IMG/VR virus record: IMGVR_UViG_3300025070_000195
Location: 1-26,285 of that record
Strand: one strand, 5' to 3'
Source: a virus
DNA length: 26,285 nucleotides
The position numbers and the translations under genes are program-made. Shown piece by piece: positions 6,161 through 14,771 of the stretch (within the stretch, counting starts at the first letter, position 1; the number at the start of each line of letters is the position of its first letter). The notes below the pieces were generated by a model. It was given only the letters and a program-made list of their open reading frames with translations. It did not search any database and was not told where the DNA came from.

Positions 6161-9100
6161 TCAAGGCCAACCGGCTATGCCTTCACCTGTATTTGTATTC
6201 TCACCGATTGACATTGTAGCACCGCCAACAAACGGATAATACAACTTACTTCCAAAGTGCGGGGTTGAATACCAAGACAATTCGTTAGTAGTCCATCGTA
6301 AATCTATTTCTCCGGCATTGTGTCCGTGAAACTTTTGATACCTCAACTGTGGAGAGGAATGAGTAAAGTCCTCATGCCCTGCCATAGTTTGAGCCGATGA
6401 TGCGGGCGAGTATTTTCCAGTCCTTGAATCGTAAGCCATAGATGGCACAGACAAAAATCTCAAATTTACATCACGGGCAACAGAACTAAAACTACCACTT
6501 GGTTTTGATACCTCAACTGTTGGGATAAATAATTCCATAAAATGAACCCGTTCACCATGCGCTATACTTACATTCAGTCCACCGTCAGGCCAACTCATCG
6601 TTATATTTTCATCAAAGCCTTCTAACTGTGCGCTAGATGGAGTTCCAACCCATTGAAACGGTGTAGCAGTACCGGCTTGTGTTGCTTGTGTTCCAGTTCC
6701 AGTAAATACTCTTGGATTCCCTGTATTGATTCGGGGTATTGTAAAACCAAATACCATGTGCAACTCATCTTTGTCCGATATTGTGGTTGTCATGTATCTA
6801 TATTGGTAATTAAGTCCGGCATATATACCATCCCTGCTTTGATTAACTAAACTCATGTAGGACATTCCCGAACCCGATACAAATCTCTTAGACCAATCTT
6901 CTTTTGTTTTCCAAGATACAATGTATGATGAATACTCCGCCGAGCCTCCGCTTTGCCACCCAGTAACATAAGCAATATCATCTGTGTCAATGACTGCATC
7001 ATAGTAAGTTATAGGATTTCCTGCAAAATCCGTATTTGCCCCTAAAATTATTGTAGCGTTTTCTCTATCAAATTCAAACCTTCCCGATGGTGTTAAGTCT
7101 TTAATGACTTTTCCATAATTTGCATAAATTGAAGTGTGACTCAAATTGCCATAAGCAGTAGCAAAGTTGTAATTATTTCCGAGATTATAATTCGCCCCTC
7201 TATAAAATACAACGGGGAAGTCATCACCTTGTAAACACACTTTGGGTTTATCACAATCGTATGTATAATGTCCTTTTGTCATAGTCATGGTGCTTACCTG
7301 TGCATCATTAACGGGTCGTCTTGAAACAACTTGCCAAGTTTTATTTTGTTGAAAACTTGAACCGCCGGTTGAACCGTTGCCCGAAGCCAACAAAGGCCAT
7401 GATGTTTCATTTTCTAATTTTAATGTGTAAAGAATTTGACTCCCTGCCGGTATTGCGCCATAATCACGCTCAACAACTCTGCACACTAAATGCAACCTAT
7501 TTTTGGAGTCACAAACTAAACTTGGTTCTCTCAAATCCCAATTGTTTGACCCCCCAACCAAAACTGGCGTGTGAGCCGACCAATCCCAAGAATACACTAA
7601 CTCCGGTTGGGTAGTAACTAAATCCCTCTTAGCGTATGTATAATACAAAACATGCTGACCATCTGGTTTTTTAATTTCAACAATTGCATGTATTGTTCCG
7701 TTGCTATCGGAAGCAAATGCCGAACCATGTTGTCTGTAATTTGTTGGTGTGCCACCGACAATCACCTTCAAATGTGGTCCGACTTCATCTTTTCCATCGT
7801 GGATTTGATTATTAGTGACCTTGACTGACTTCCTATTCCAAAACAAGTCCGAATGAGCGGGTTTAGAATAATGAGTCCATACTGGTATGTTATCTGTTGC
7901 TGATTTTGCTGAACGGTCTAAACTAAATGTATGTAATGTTCCATCTGGAGTTCTCACAATTCTTTGACCCATACCCAAGCCGTAACCATCGTCTAAGTTT
8001 GTATTAGCACCTGCGGTTGATTGATTATGTGTAGGAACTCCAAGATTTGAATTTTGACTTCTTTCAAATGGTGTATATACAGTCATTGAAGTATCTTCAT
8101 AACCACTTCCCCTTGCACTCACAATGCCTCCACTATCCCACACTGCCCTTATTGAGTTAGATAGGTGAACATCAACCGATGACTGCAATTGTTCTGCCGT
8201 TGCTATGTAATCGTGCTTGTTCATAGAATCAATATTCCCAAGTAATGCCGGAGAATATCTTTCATTTGCTACATGGAGAGCATCATAGTCTGTTCCTGTA
8301 TTTATGGGAATAGCCCCTGCATGGAAAAACTCTGTTGGGTGGTCTTTCCAAAATTCTGAGAAAGTGGGTTGTAACAAGTTTGTTCCACCCGTCTTTCTTG
8401 GCTTGCCAAGTATTCTTGCATTGGCGTTTAATTCCGCCTGTCCTATTTCAATTGATGACAATGTGGATTCCATATTCCAAAGATTAGTTCTAAGATATGG
8501 TTGAGCAATATAAGGTGACATTGAAGATTGAGCAAAATTAGTCGGTGTCTGTCCTTTTATTCTTCCAATCAAAGGGTTGTTTTCTAAGTTGTATCTGTGC
8601 AACGGTAAATGTAATTCAAGGTCTAAACTATTCTTGGCCTTCGCTCTTGCTCTAACCTGTATTTTTTCAGGTATTAGTAATTCTAATGGTATCTCATAAC
8701 CAAGACCCGCATTGACTTGCTTCCATACCCTGTCAGGTTTGAAAGGATGGTCGGATGACATTATACCATAATGCAACGGTCCGTGATGTGAAATACCAAT
8801 CATACCACCTGTAAATTGACTAAGAGTTGCCCCCTCGTCGCTTACATCGTTTGCATAGAAGTTTTTCCATAACCCAGTTGATTGAGTTCCAATGTGAAGC
8901 CCTTGAACCCCAACTGCTTGAGGTTGATTTGAATAAAATTGAAGCCCGTTACTAACTGTTGTATCATATAATCCTTGTTTGAAAGACCATCCCGCCCAAC
9001 CCAATTCTTGATGTGGATTAGCACCTGCGCCAAAGTCAGCAAACCCAATTGTAGTAGGATTGTAATGTGTTTGGAATAAGTGCTTATAGACTGCATTTAA

Positions 9101-12100
9101 ATTATCCCAATGACGGAGAATATCATACGCTTGATATGTATCACCCGTTATTGGATTCATCATAGAAAAGTTAATTGTCGGTTGATAAAACGGATAACCG
9201 CTAACTGGTCTTGTCAATTTTGCATCAACATAAAACATCTTATCTTCATCTTTTTCAACATCAATATTTGCATCAGTAAATAATTGAGTCATCAAGGTTG
9301 AAGGTGAAGATGTGGATTGTCTATACAACAAAAAATCTTCTAACTGTAAGTGTGGTAAACACTTGGCAAAATTTGGATAAGACATACGACACTCTGGATA
9401 AGAACCGTAAGTAATTGGTATTGCTTTTTGACCGCTCTCTTGAAACCAATATGCCAACTGTGAACCCGACCAAAAACCAACATCACGCTTCCAATTGTGA
9501 TATGAATTTCCATCTTCGGTTTCAACATCAAAAATGTATGGGTTTGATTGTAACTCATATCTTAGTGTTGGTTTAAAGTCCAAAGTTATATTTTTACCAT
9601 CTCTTGTGAAACTAAATAATTTAGAGCCTTCAACCTTTCTTGCTTTTTTGTTATTAAATAATAACACAAGACTGCGAGCATAAGTGTCACCTAACATGAA
9701 ATTCCATGTTGGAAGTCCTGAAAAATTTGACAAGCCCCCTACATAATGTGTACCCGTTGCTATATCGGGCAAAGGTGGTCCACTTGTTGTAATTTCAACA
9801 CCAAGAATCGGGTCAAAATGTGTAGTGCTTGTGTCGGCAGGTATTGTATTTCTTGATGAAATTATTGGCTTACATACCCCGTTGTGATAATAATACCCCG
9901 CAGGGCAACGGCCATTTTGAGCAATATCTGGTTGAGGCGGATAGCCGATTAAGGGTGAAGGGTAATCTAAAGTGGTGTCAATCCTATCACGATGAATAGC
10001 CAATATCTTCATTCTTCCATCTTCCATAATTTGAAAATCTCCAACATGAAGAGTCGGGTGTTTCATTGGTTGGTTGTTAGTGTTTAGAGAATGTCTTGGA
10101 TGCTTCATAAAAGCCTTATTTTCGACACCAAGATAGCGCATAGCCTCTATCTGTGGGAATACCCATTCATGTACGCTCCAACATGCGGCAGGTTGTTGTA
10201 CTCGTCTAATTTTGTCTTTATCGTAACCATGCGAATGAGCAAGGTCATATGATTGATTGGAATTAATTTTTTTGATGAAGTTCACATCACCTATCAATGA
10301 CTTCCCTAAATACCATTTATCCAAAACTCCTTCAACGGACATTTTTGTTGTATAAAACGGGTCTTTGAATGGGGAGTATTTGAAAATCACCATCTCCGGT
10401 CCGTCAGGAATTGCAGCAGCACCGGCAGCCCCTCCGCCCGCTTTGATTTGTCCTGTTCCATAGATTTGTGAATTTAGATGTGCCATTTCAATAACATCGG
10501 TGGCAACAAATAATTCGTCATTAAAAACATCAGCCGACCAATGATGGGAAATACCCCCTTGTTGATAGAAGCCACCTGCCTCTATTGCGCTCGATAACAA
10601 AGGCACTTCGGCAAAGCCCGCACTGGCGAGCGGTTTGAATGGCGTTAGTTGAATTAGGTTGAATTGTCTTGGCATAACACTATTGACACAATAACTATCA
10701 TTTGTTGAATTTATTTTTGCTACATCTGCACCATCAACATAAATGCGCTCTAAGTCAGGGTTTAGTCTAAATATGGCATGATAGATATAACACCCCTCAT
10801 CTTTTAAATTTAGATTGACACTTGTTCTTGCTTCCGGTGCATTTCTTTCTTTTGGTACTCCCAATTTTGAATTTGATGCTGATGCTGATGCTGACAATCT
10901 GGTTCTTGGTGCAAGACTAACTAACACATGATAATCAACTAATGGTTTATTGAATTTTGAATTTGTATTCGGTTGAGGGTGTGAATTTCCTTTTTCAACG
11001 GTGACTTCTTGATAATTAACTAATGCAGGAACAATTTGTATTTTAGTCGGTATCATGTTTTTCATAAAGTCCTGACTCAAACTACTGGTCTTTGTATAGT
11101 TTCCTCCATTCAAATGTCCGTTATCTCCGAGAATATATCCCACTGGCTTAACTAATTGTTGGGTTGTTCCGTCTGTTGGTGGAGTTTGTGAAGTGTCTAG
11201 TGTTATTGGAGTTGAACCACTTACCCATCTTGTACTTCTTCCAAGTGCAAATTTACTAGCATTATCACTTCTAGTATCATTCGATTCATAATAACTTGCA
11301 CTCTTAATAGAATCACGATTTCCAGTGGTAGTCATGGCCTCTGTAATTGGTGTGATATAAGCACCGTCTGTACCATATCTGTACGCTCTATCGGCTAGTG
11401 ATTGAGTTCGATAGGCTTTACTGTTCCTTCTTGGCGAAGTTCCAGAATGAACTTGAATATTTATACCTGCAAAAGTTCCTAAATCGTCATCCGACCAACC
11501 CGACTGTGCATCTTCCGATACGGACATAAAAGCAGTTGCCGTAAAGATTCCTTCATATCCTATCAAACCGCATGAGTCCATGACACATAGGTTGCCTAAA
11601 TCGGGTCGGCCAAGTGGTCGCCAAAGCATTTCGCCAGCATCGGCAGGAGTATTGTTTGAATCGCTAAGAAAATCATTAGTTCCAATGTATTGTATTGTTT
11701 CATTGAAAGGTATTGGTTCTTGGGGCATAGATGAAGTTGTTTGGCCGCCTAATCCATCGGGTTGAGAAATGGGTTTGTAACTGCCACTATTAGAACCGCT
11801 ATGTATTGGAATAGGTTGTAGTGATTGAACATTGATAGCCCAGTGTGCTGACATTGTGTAGGAGTCCTCCATAGCGGGGAGTTGCGATGGTAAAATTGGT
11901 TCGCCTGAATAATGCGTCATGACCGGACTTGAGTTAATTGAAACTCCATATTTGATATTGTGATTATCTCCATAAGTTGCACCCATGCCATTACTGGGTA
12001 AACATATTTTTGAATCATAAACTATACCCATTCCAGTTTTTAGAGGGTCGTCTGTATCAGTTACGGGTGCATTGTATCTCCCCGCATATACATCATGTGC

Positions 12101-12661
12101 CTCAAGTAAGCCGTTGTCATGCGTCATGCTTTGCGACCCATCGTGTTCAGCACTGAATCTATGCCAAGTATGATTAGCAGGTCGGCCTTTTCCATAAACC
12201 CCTCCGGTATATTGTTCATTATGAGCAACATTGTATCTCCCCGCTTTAGTGAATGTCAAAGCAGTTCCTACTGGTTGAGTTCTTTTAGATACACTCCTAC
12301 CATTTACGGTGTGTAACATCATTTGAGCATACTCTAAATCACCTGTTCCAAAGTTAAGAACTGGTGAACCAATGTTAAGAAGTTGTCCTTGAAAACAAAC
12401 ATTACCACTCGACAAAGATATGAAGTCGTCGCCAAGTGCGGTTGAATCATAATTAGCCCCGCCCACAACTATTGGTTTGTTAGTTGATGTTGCTTGAGAA
12501 TCGGCTTGCCATATACTTGAAGTAGCCAAGTTTTGCATTGGGTTGCCTGTGTCAGCCGTTCCAGTGTATAAATTGGCATCATTATCCGACCACACAACCG
12601 TAAAAGGCAATCCCGCTCTTGTTCCAACCGGCGGAGTCAGGTCGGTTAAAGTGGTTGGCAT
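6161..12661 (-). CDS. giant putative tail fibre / surface protein with BNR-like repeats (2166 aa)
   Basis: A 2166-residue, beta-rich protein full of Gly, Ser, Thr, Asn, Tyr and Trp, as in secreted or virion-surface fibres. No signal peptide is seen, so it is probably a virion component. Visible parts: an Ala/Ser repeat (SASASAS) near residue 592; a short two-cysteine motif CPAGYYYHNGVC near 915; a basic-helical RARAKAKNS near 1337; and from about 1570 to 1970 several strands of the type GTLHTF, NGTIHAIV, NRLHLV, DELHMV, each followed by text on display strands. These recall BNR/Asp-box beta-propeller (sialidase-like) repeats. It lies after the glycosyltransferase and a Cys-rich gene without its own TATA box, so it is likely the end of that operon. 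A role in receptor binding or glycan cleavage is inferred; no catalytic residues can be assigned. Confidence 0.6.
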   Translation of the reverse strand: MPTTLTDLTPPVGTRAGLPFTVVWSDNDANLYTGTADTGNPMQNLATSSIWQADSQATSTNKPIVVGGANYDSTALGDDFISLSSGNVCFQGQLLNIGSPVLNFGTGDLEYAQMMLHTVNGRSVSKRTQPVGTALTFTKAGRYNVAHNEQYTGGVYGKGRPANHTWHRFSAEHDGSQSMTHDNGLLEAHDVYAGRYNAPVTDTDDPLKTGMGIVYDSKICLPSNGMGATYGDNHNIKYGVSINSSPVMTHYSGEPILPSQLPAMEDSYTMSAHWAINVQSLQPIPIHSGSNSGSYKPISQPDGLGGQTTSSMPQEPIPFNETIQYIGTNDFLSDSNNTPADAGEMLWRPLGRPDLGNLCVMDSCGLIGYEGIFTATAFMSVSEDAQSGWSDDDLGTFAGINIQVHSGTSPRRNSKAYRTQSLADRAYRYGTDGAYITPITEAMTTTGNRDSIKSASYYESNDTRSDNASKFALGRSTRWVSGSTPITLDTSQTPPTDGTTQQLVKPVGYILGDNGHLNGGNYTKTSSLSQDFMKNMIPTKIQIVPALVNYQEVTVEKGNSHPQPNTNSKFNKPLVDYHVLVSLAPRTRLSASASASNSKLGVPKERNAPEARTSVNLNLKDEGCYIYHAIFRLNPDLERIYVDGADVAKINSTNDSYCVNSVMPRQFNLIQLTPFKPLASAGFAEVPLLSSAIEAGGFYQQGGISHHWSADVFNDELFVATDVIEMAHLNSQIYGTGQIKAGGGAAGAAAIPDGPEMVIFKYSPFKDPFYTTKMSVEGVLDKWYLGKSLIGDVNFIKKINSNQSYDLAHSHGYDKDKIRRVQQPAACWSVHEWVFPQIEAMRYLGVENKAFMKHPRHSLNTNNQPMKHPTLHVGDFQIMEDGRMKILAIHRDRIDTTLDYPSPLIGYPPQPDIAQNGRCPAGYYYHNGVCKPIISSRNTIPADTSTTHFDPILGVEITTSGPPLPDIATGTHYVGGLSNFSGLPTWNFMLGDTYARSLVLLFNNKKARKVEGSKLFSFTRDGKNITLDFKPTLRYELQSNPYIFDVETEDGNSYHNWKRDVGFWSGSQLAYWFQESGQKAIPITYGSYPECRMSYPNFAKCLPHLQLEDFLLYRQSTSSPSTLMTQLFTDANIDVEKDEDKMFYVDAKLTRPVSGYPFYQPTINFSMMNPITGDTYQAYDILRHWDNLNAVYKHLFQTHYNPTTIGFADFGAGANPHQELGWAGWSFKQGLYDTTVSNGLQFYSNQPQAVGVQGLHIGTQSTGLWKNFYANDVSDEGATLSQFTGGMIGISHHGPLHYGIMSSDHPFKPDRVWKQVNAGLGYEIPLELLIPEKIQVRARAKAKNSLDLELHLPLHRYNLENNPLIGRIKGQTPTNFAQSSMSPYIAQPYLRTNLWNMESTLSSIEIGQAELNANARILGKPRKTGGTNLLQPTFSEFWKDHPTEFFHAGAIPINTGTDYDALHVANERYSPALLGNIDSMNKHDYIATAEQLQSSVDVHLSNSIRAVWDSGGIVSARGSGYEDTSMTVYTPFERSQNSNLGVPTHNQSTAGANTNLDDGYGLGMGQRIVRTPDGTLHTFSLDRSAKSATDNIPVWTHYSKPAHSDLFWNRKSVKVTNNQIHDGKDEVGPHLKVIVGGTPTNYRQHGSAFASDSNGTIHAIVEIKKPDGQHVLYYTYAKRDLVTTQPELVYSWDWSAHTPVLVGGSNNWDLREPSLVCDSKNRLHLVCRVVERDYGAIPAGSQILYTLKLENETSWPLLASGNGSTGGSSFQQNKTWQVVSRRPVNDAQVSTMTMTKGHYTYDCDKPKVCLQGDDFPVVFYRGANYNLGNNYNFATAYGNLSHTSIYANYGKVIKDLTPSGRFEFDRENATIILGANTDFAGNPITYYDAVIDTDDIAYVTGWQSGGSAEYSSYIVSWKTKEDWSKRFVSGSGMSYMSLVNQSRDGIYAGLNYQYRYMTTTISDKDELHMVFGFTIPRINTGNPRVFTGTGTQATQAGTATPFQWVGTPSSAQLEGFDENITMSWPDGGLNVSIAHGERVHFMELFIPTVEVSKPSGSFSSVARDVNLRFLSVPSMAYDSRTGKYSPASSAQTMAGHEDFTHSSPQLRYQKFHGHNAGEIDLRWTTNELSWYSTPHFGSKLYYPFVGGATMSIGENTNTGEGIAGWP
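6333..6520. repeat. 18-bp direct repeat pair inside the giant gene
   Basis: The sequence TTTTGATACCTCAACTGT occurs at 6333-6350 and again at 6503-6520, 170 bp apart. The two copies are read in different codon frames (giving PQLRYQK and TVEVSKP), so they are not a protein repeat. Confidence 0.7.
10874..10896 (-). repeat. GATGCT microsatellite encoding Ser-Ala repeats
   Basis: Three to four copies of a 6-bp unit (gatgct on the plus strand) encode the SASASAS stretch of the giant protein near residue 592. Such a tract can change length by slippage in frame. It probably forms a flexible linker between domains. Confidence 0.6.
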
Positions 12662-12685
12662 AACATTTCGTTTGCATTAGCGGTT

Positions 12686-13114
12686 CTAAACCGTTTTCCC
12701 TTGTTTCTTGAGCCATAGTTTGTAAGATAGTTTTCTTGGCTTATCTTGATAAATAACTCCGTTCTCTGGATTTCTATAATATGTCGCCGGATTTCCATTT
12801 TGTCTATTTGCCAATTGACACAATTCGCAGTAGTGGATTGACTCTTTGGTATGTGCATCAGTGCCGGTTATTGATGACAATGTTTCAACCATTTTTTGAA
12901 CTCTTTTATCTTTGTATTCCATTACAACAACACAAGGCTCATCATGATACTCACACCTATGAGGACAAATTGTTCCGCTTAAATCCATTTCCTCTTCCTT
13001 TAGTTCTCCGGTCAAAGGGTCATACTCATGGTCTAACTTAGCGTAGTTAGAACGGTCTTGTTTAACTTTCTTGGGCTTCTTTTCACCCTTTGGTTTGAAC
13101 CTTTTTCTCGTCAT
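12686..13114 (-). CDS. Cys/His-rich basic protein (142 aa)
   Basis: A 142-residue protein. The first ~20 residues are very Lys-rich (RKRFKPKGEKKPKKVK). The middle has a Cys/His group, CPHRCEYHDEPC at about 50-61, and a second HYCELC at about 94-99. Together these could bind one or two zinc ions. The C-terminus is basic again. The ATG overlaps the glycosyltransferase stop (ATGA) and has GGTGAT 6 nt upstream, so the two are translationally coupled. It lies between the glycosyltransferase and the giant surface gene. It may help modify or assemble the surface protein, or bind DNA. No known family recognised. Confidence 0.65.
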   Translation of the reverse strand: MTRKRFKPKGEKKPKKVKQDRSNYAKLDHEYDPLTGELKEEEMDLSGTICPHRCEYHDEPCVVVMEYKDKRVQKMVETLSSITGTDAHTKESIHYCELCQLANRQNGNPATYYRNPENGVIYQDKPRKLSYKLWLKKQGKTV

Positions 13115-14376
13115 TGTGGTATCACCGAATTATTGCCGTTAGGATGGGGAGCGTCTATGGCATTTAACAATACTTCTTCCAAAGCCTCGCACATAATATC
13201 CTTTTCCTCGTTATTATTGTTTGATTTCTTACCGCTTGTAATAATCTTAGCCATAGCATTTTTCAAAGCCGACTCATCAACTATGTTATACACAACTTCA
13301 TCACGCCCTAAAATTTGTGTAGCAATTTTTACTTTGGTTAATTTTTTGTGTTTTGTACTTATGTGGCTATCGGGTACAATAACTGGTAGCCCACACGCTA
13401 ACGCTTCTTTCAGGGTTGTTTCTTTTGAAAATGCACTTGATGAACTCACAAAACAATCGGCTATATTATACAACTTGACCATATCATCAACCGATAAACC
13501 TTCGACTAAATTACATGACTGGTCGGAGAATGCTATATGCTTTGCTAATCCCATTTGCTCAACCAATGATACTAGATTAAATCCTTGACCGCCAGTATCT
13601 TGAGGGTCGCCCGAATGGATGATTAAACCGTAGTTACTTTCTCCTTTGCCGCTTTCAAAAACTAACTCTCTAAAAGCCTCAAGCAATCTCGGATATTGTC
13701 TATGGTTTTGATTCCTACCAACTGTTATGAATGTATAATCCCAATTAGGTAATCCCATAGTTTCTTTAATTTGTTTAACTTGCTCATCTTCAAGTGTAGT
13801 AAATCTTGTGTCAGGCGTGAATGGTATGGTTGCTATCGCTTCTTCCGCAAACCTATCTAAAAACGGTGTTCTTTGTTCCTGTATGACTGCCGTTCCTTTG
13901 GAGTTATACCTTTTCACCAAATCCTCAAACCCTGCGTAAAGAGCATGTGTTTGAAACACCGGAGTATGAATCATAGATAGAAGTTCAATGTACTTTCTTG
14001 ATATTGGAAGCCCTCTCTGTGTAATATAAGATACAAGAGGTATCTTGAACTGGTTACACGCTTTGACTAAAGAACCAACCGCCCAAAGAGGGAGGTCTGT
14101 GTAAACTACATTTGGTTGAATCCGATTGAGTTCTCTATCCATAACTGTTACACCACTAACACCGTTTAACGGCGTAGCACCGAAGTTAGAGCCACCTGCG
14201 GTCATAATCCACCCTTCGGGGTGAAAGAAGTCCTGTCCTTGATGATTAAACGCCATGCAAAAGACTTCGTGGCCTTGACTTGCCAAGTGTCGGGCAAGTC
14301 GTCTGGTTTGTTGTGAAGATGAAGTAGTTAGTAGTGGTGATTCCGATGCAATTAGTATTCGCTTCGCCTCTGTCAT
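13111..14376 (-). CDS. GT4-like glycosyltransferase (GT-B fold)
   Basis: A 421-residue protein. The N-terminal half starts RILIASESPLLTTSSSQQTRRLARHLASQGHEV, the usual opening of a GT-B acceptor domain. The C-terminal half carries TFITVGRNQNHRQYPRLLEAF and, near residues 305-330, SSSAFSKETTLKEALACGLPVIV, the sugar-nucleotide-binding site of GT4 enzymes. The first glutamate of the usual E-x7-E pair is replaced by Phe, or shifted to the Glu three residues later. I use ATG 14376 because it is 22 nt from the TAAATA box; a GTG seven codons earlier lies too close to it. It would transfer a sugar from an activated donor in the cytoplasm. Its position before the giant surface protein suggests glycosylation of virion fibres, DNA or host envelope glycans. 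Confidence 0.82.
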   Translation of the reverse strand: MTEAKRILIASESPLLTTSSSQQTRRLARHLASQGHEVFCMAFNHQGQDFFHPEGWIMTAGGSNFGATPLNGVSGVTVMDRELNRIQPNVVYTDLPLWAVGSLVKACNQFKIPLVSYITQRGLPISRKYIELLSMIHTPVFQTHALYAGFEDLVKRYNSKGTAVIQEQRTPFLDRFAEEAIATIPFTPDTRFTTLEDEQVKQIKETMGLPNWDYTFITVGRNQNHRQYPRLLEAFRELVFESGKGESNYGLIIHSGDPQDTGGQGFNLVSLVEQMGLAKHIAFSDQSCNLVEGLSVDDMVKLYNIADCFVSSSSAFSKETTLKEALACGLPVIVPDSHISTKHKKLTKVKIATQILGRDEVVYNIVDESALKNAMAKIITSGKKSNNNNEEKDIMCEALEEVLLNAIDAPHPNGNNSVIPQ

Positions 14377-14397
14377 GTATTTTGGTGAACCTGCCAC

Positions 14398-14412
14398 CTA
14401 TTTAAGTAATTA
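14398..14412 (-). promoter_or_regulatory. leaderless archaeal promoter for the glycosyltransferase operon
   Basis: Minus strand TTACTTAAATAGGTGG, with the TATA-like TAAATA at 14399-14404, 22 nt before the ATG. It shares TTAAATAGGTGG with the helicase promoter at 5787. It should drive the glycosyltransferase, the Cys-rich gene and the giant surface gene. Confidence 0.65.
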
Positions 14413-14416
14413 AGGC

Positions 14417-14728
14417 TCAAACATAAGACATTCGTTCCATCATTCTCATTCTTTCTTTTTTAATAGCCTGTCTTTGTAAGTCATAAGCAATAAAAGCCTG
14501 TTCCATTCTATCACAAGTCCATGCACCATAAGTTGCTTCATACTCATTAATTAAAAAGTTCATTTCATCATTAATTGCTCGGTGTTTCTTAGGGCATTCA
14601 CCATGAGGGTTTTCTGGTGATTTGTAGCCACCTGCACCTGCGCTACATGACGCATTCTCTGCCATGATTTGATGTGCAATAATTTGTCGGGCAAGTTTCT
14701 GTTCGGGGGTGTTCGGTGTTCCGTTCAT
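14417..14728 (-). CDS. hypothetical helical protein (103 aa)
   Basis: A 103-residue mostly helical protein. It has a mid-part with two cysteines and two histidines (CSAGAGGYKSPENPHGECPKKH) and a C-terminus rich in Arg and Met (KKERMRMMERMSYV). The ATG lies 21 nt from a TATA hexamer (14750-14755), giving a leaderless mRNA. A possible metal site in the middle is inference. It sits between the lectin-like gene and the glycosyltransferase but has its own promoter. No family recognised. Confidence 0.6.
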   Translation of the reverse strand: MNGTPNTPEQKLARQIIAHQIMAENASCSAGAGGYKSPENPHGECPKKHRAINDEMNFLINEYEATYGAWTCDRMEQAFIAYDLQRQAIKKERMRMMERMSYV

Positions 14729-14748
14729 GATTAGCCATTAGGCCAGTC

Positions 14749-14771
14749 CTATATAAAGATACCGCCTATTT
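14749..14771 (-). promoter_or_regulatory. leaderless archaeal promoter with GGCGGTA element
   Basis: Minus strand AATAGGCGGTATCTTTATATAG. The TATA hexamer 14750-14755 lies 21 nt from the ATG at 14728. It is one of four promoters sharing the ATAGGCGGTA-type block just upstream of the TATA box. It touches the stop codon of the lectin-like gene. Confidence 0.75.

Noticed and set aside
12681-12693. Small palindrome CGGTT-cta-AACCG at the end of the Cys-rich gene
   Set aside because: Five pairs around the stop codon; too short to claim a terminator, and no T run follows.
14377-14397. GTG start of the glycosyltransferase seven codons earlier
   Set aside because: It would fall next to the TATA box, before the expected transcription start.
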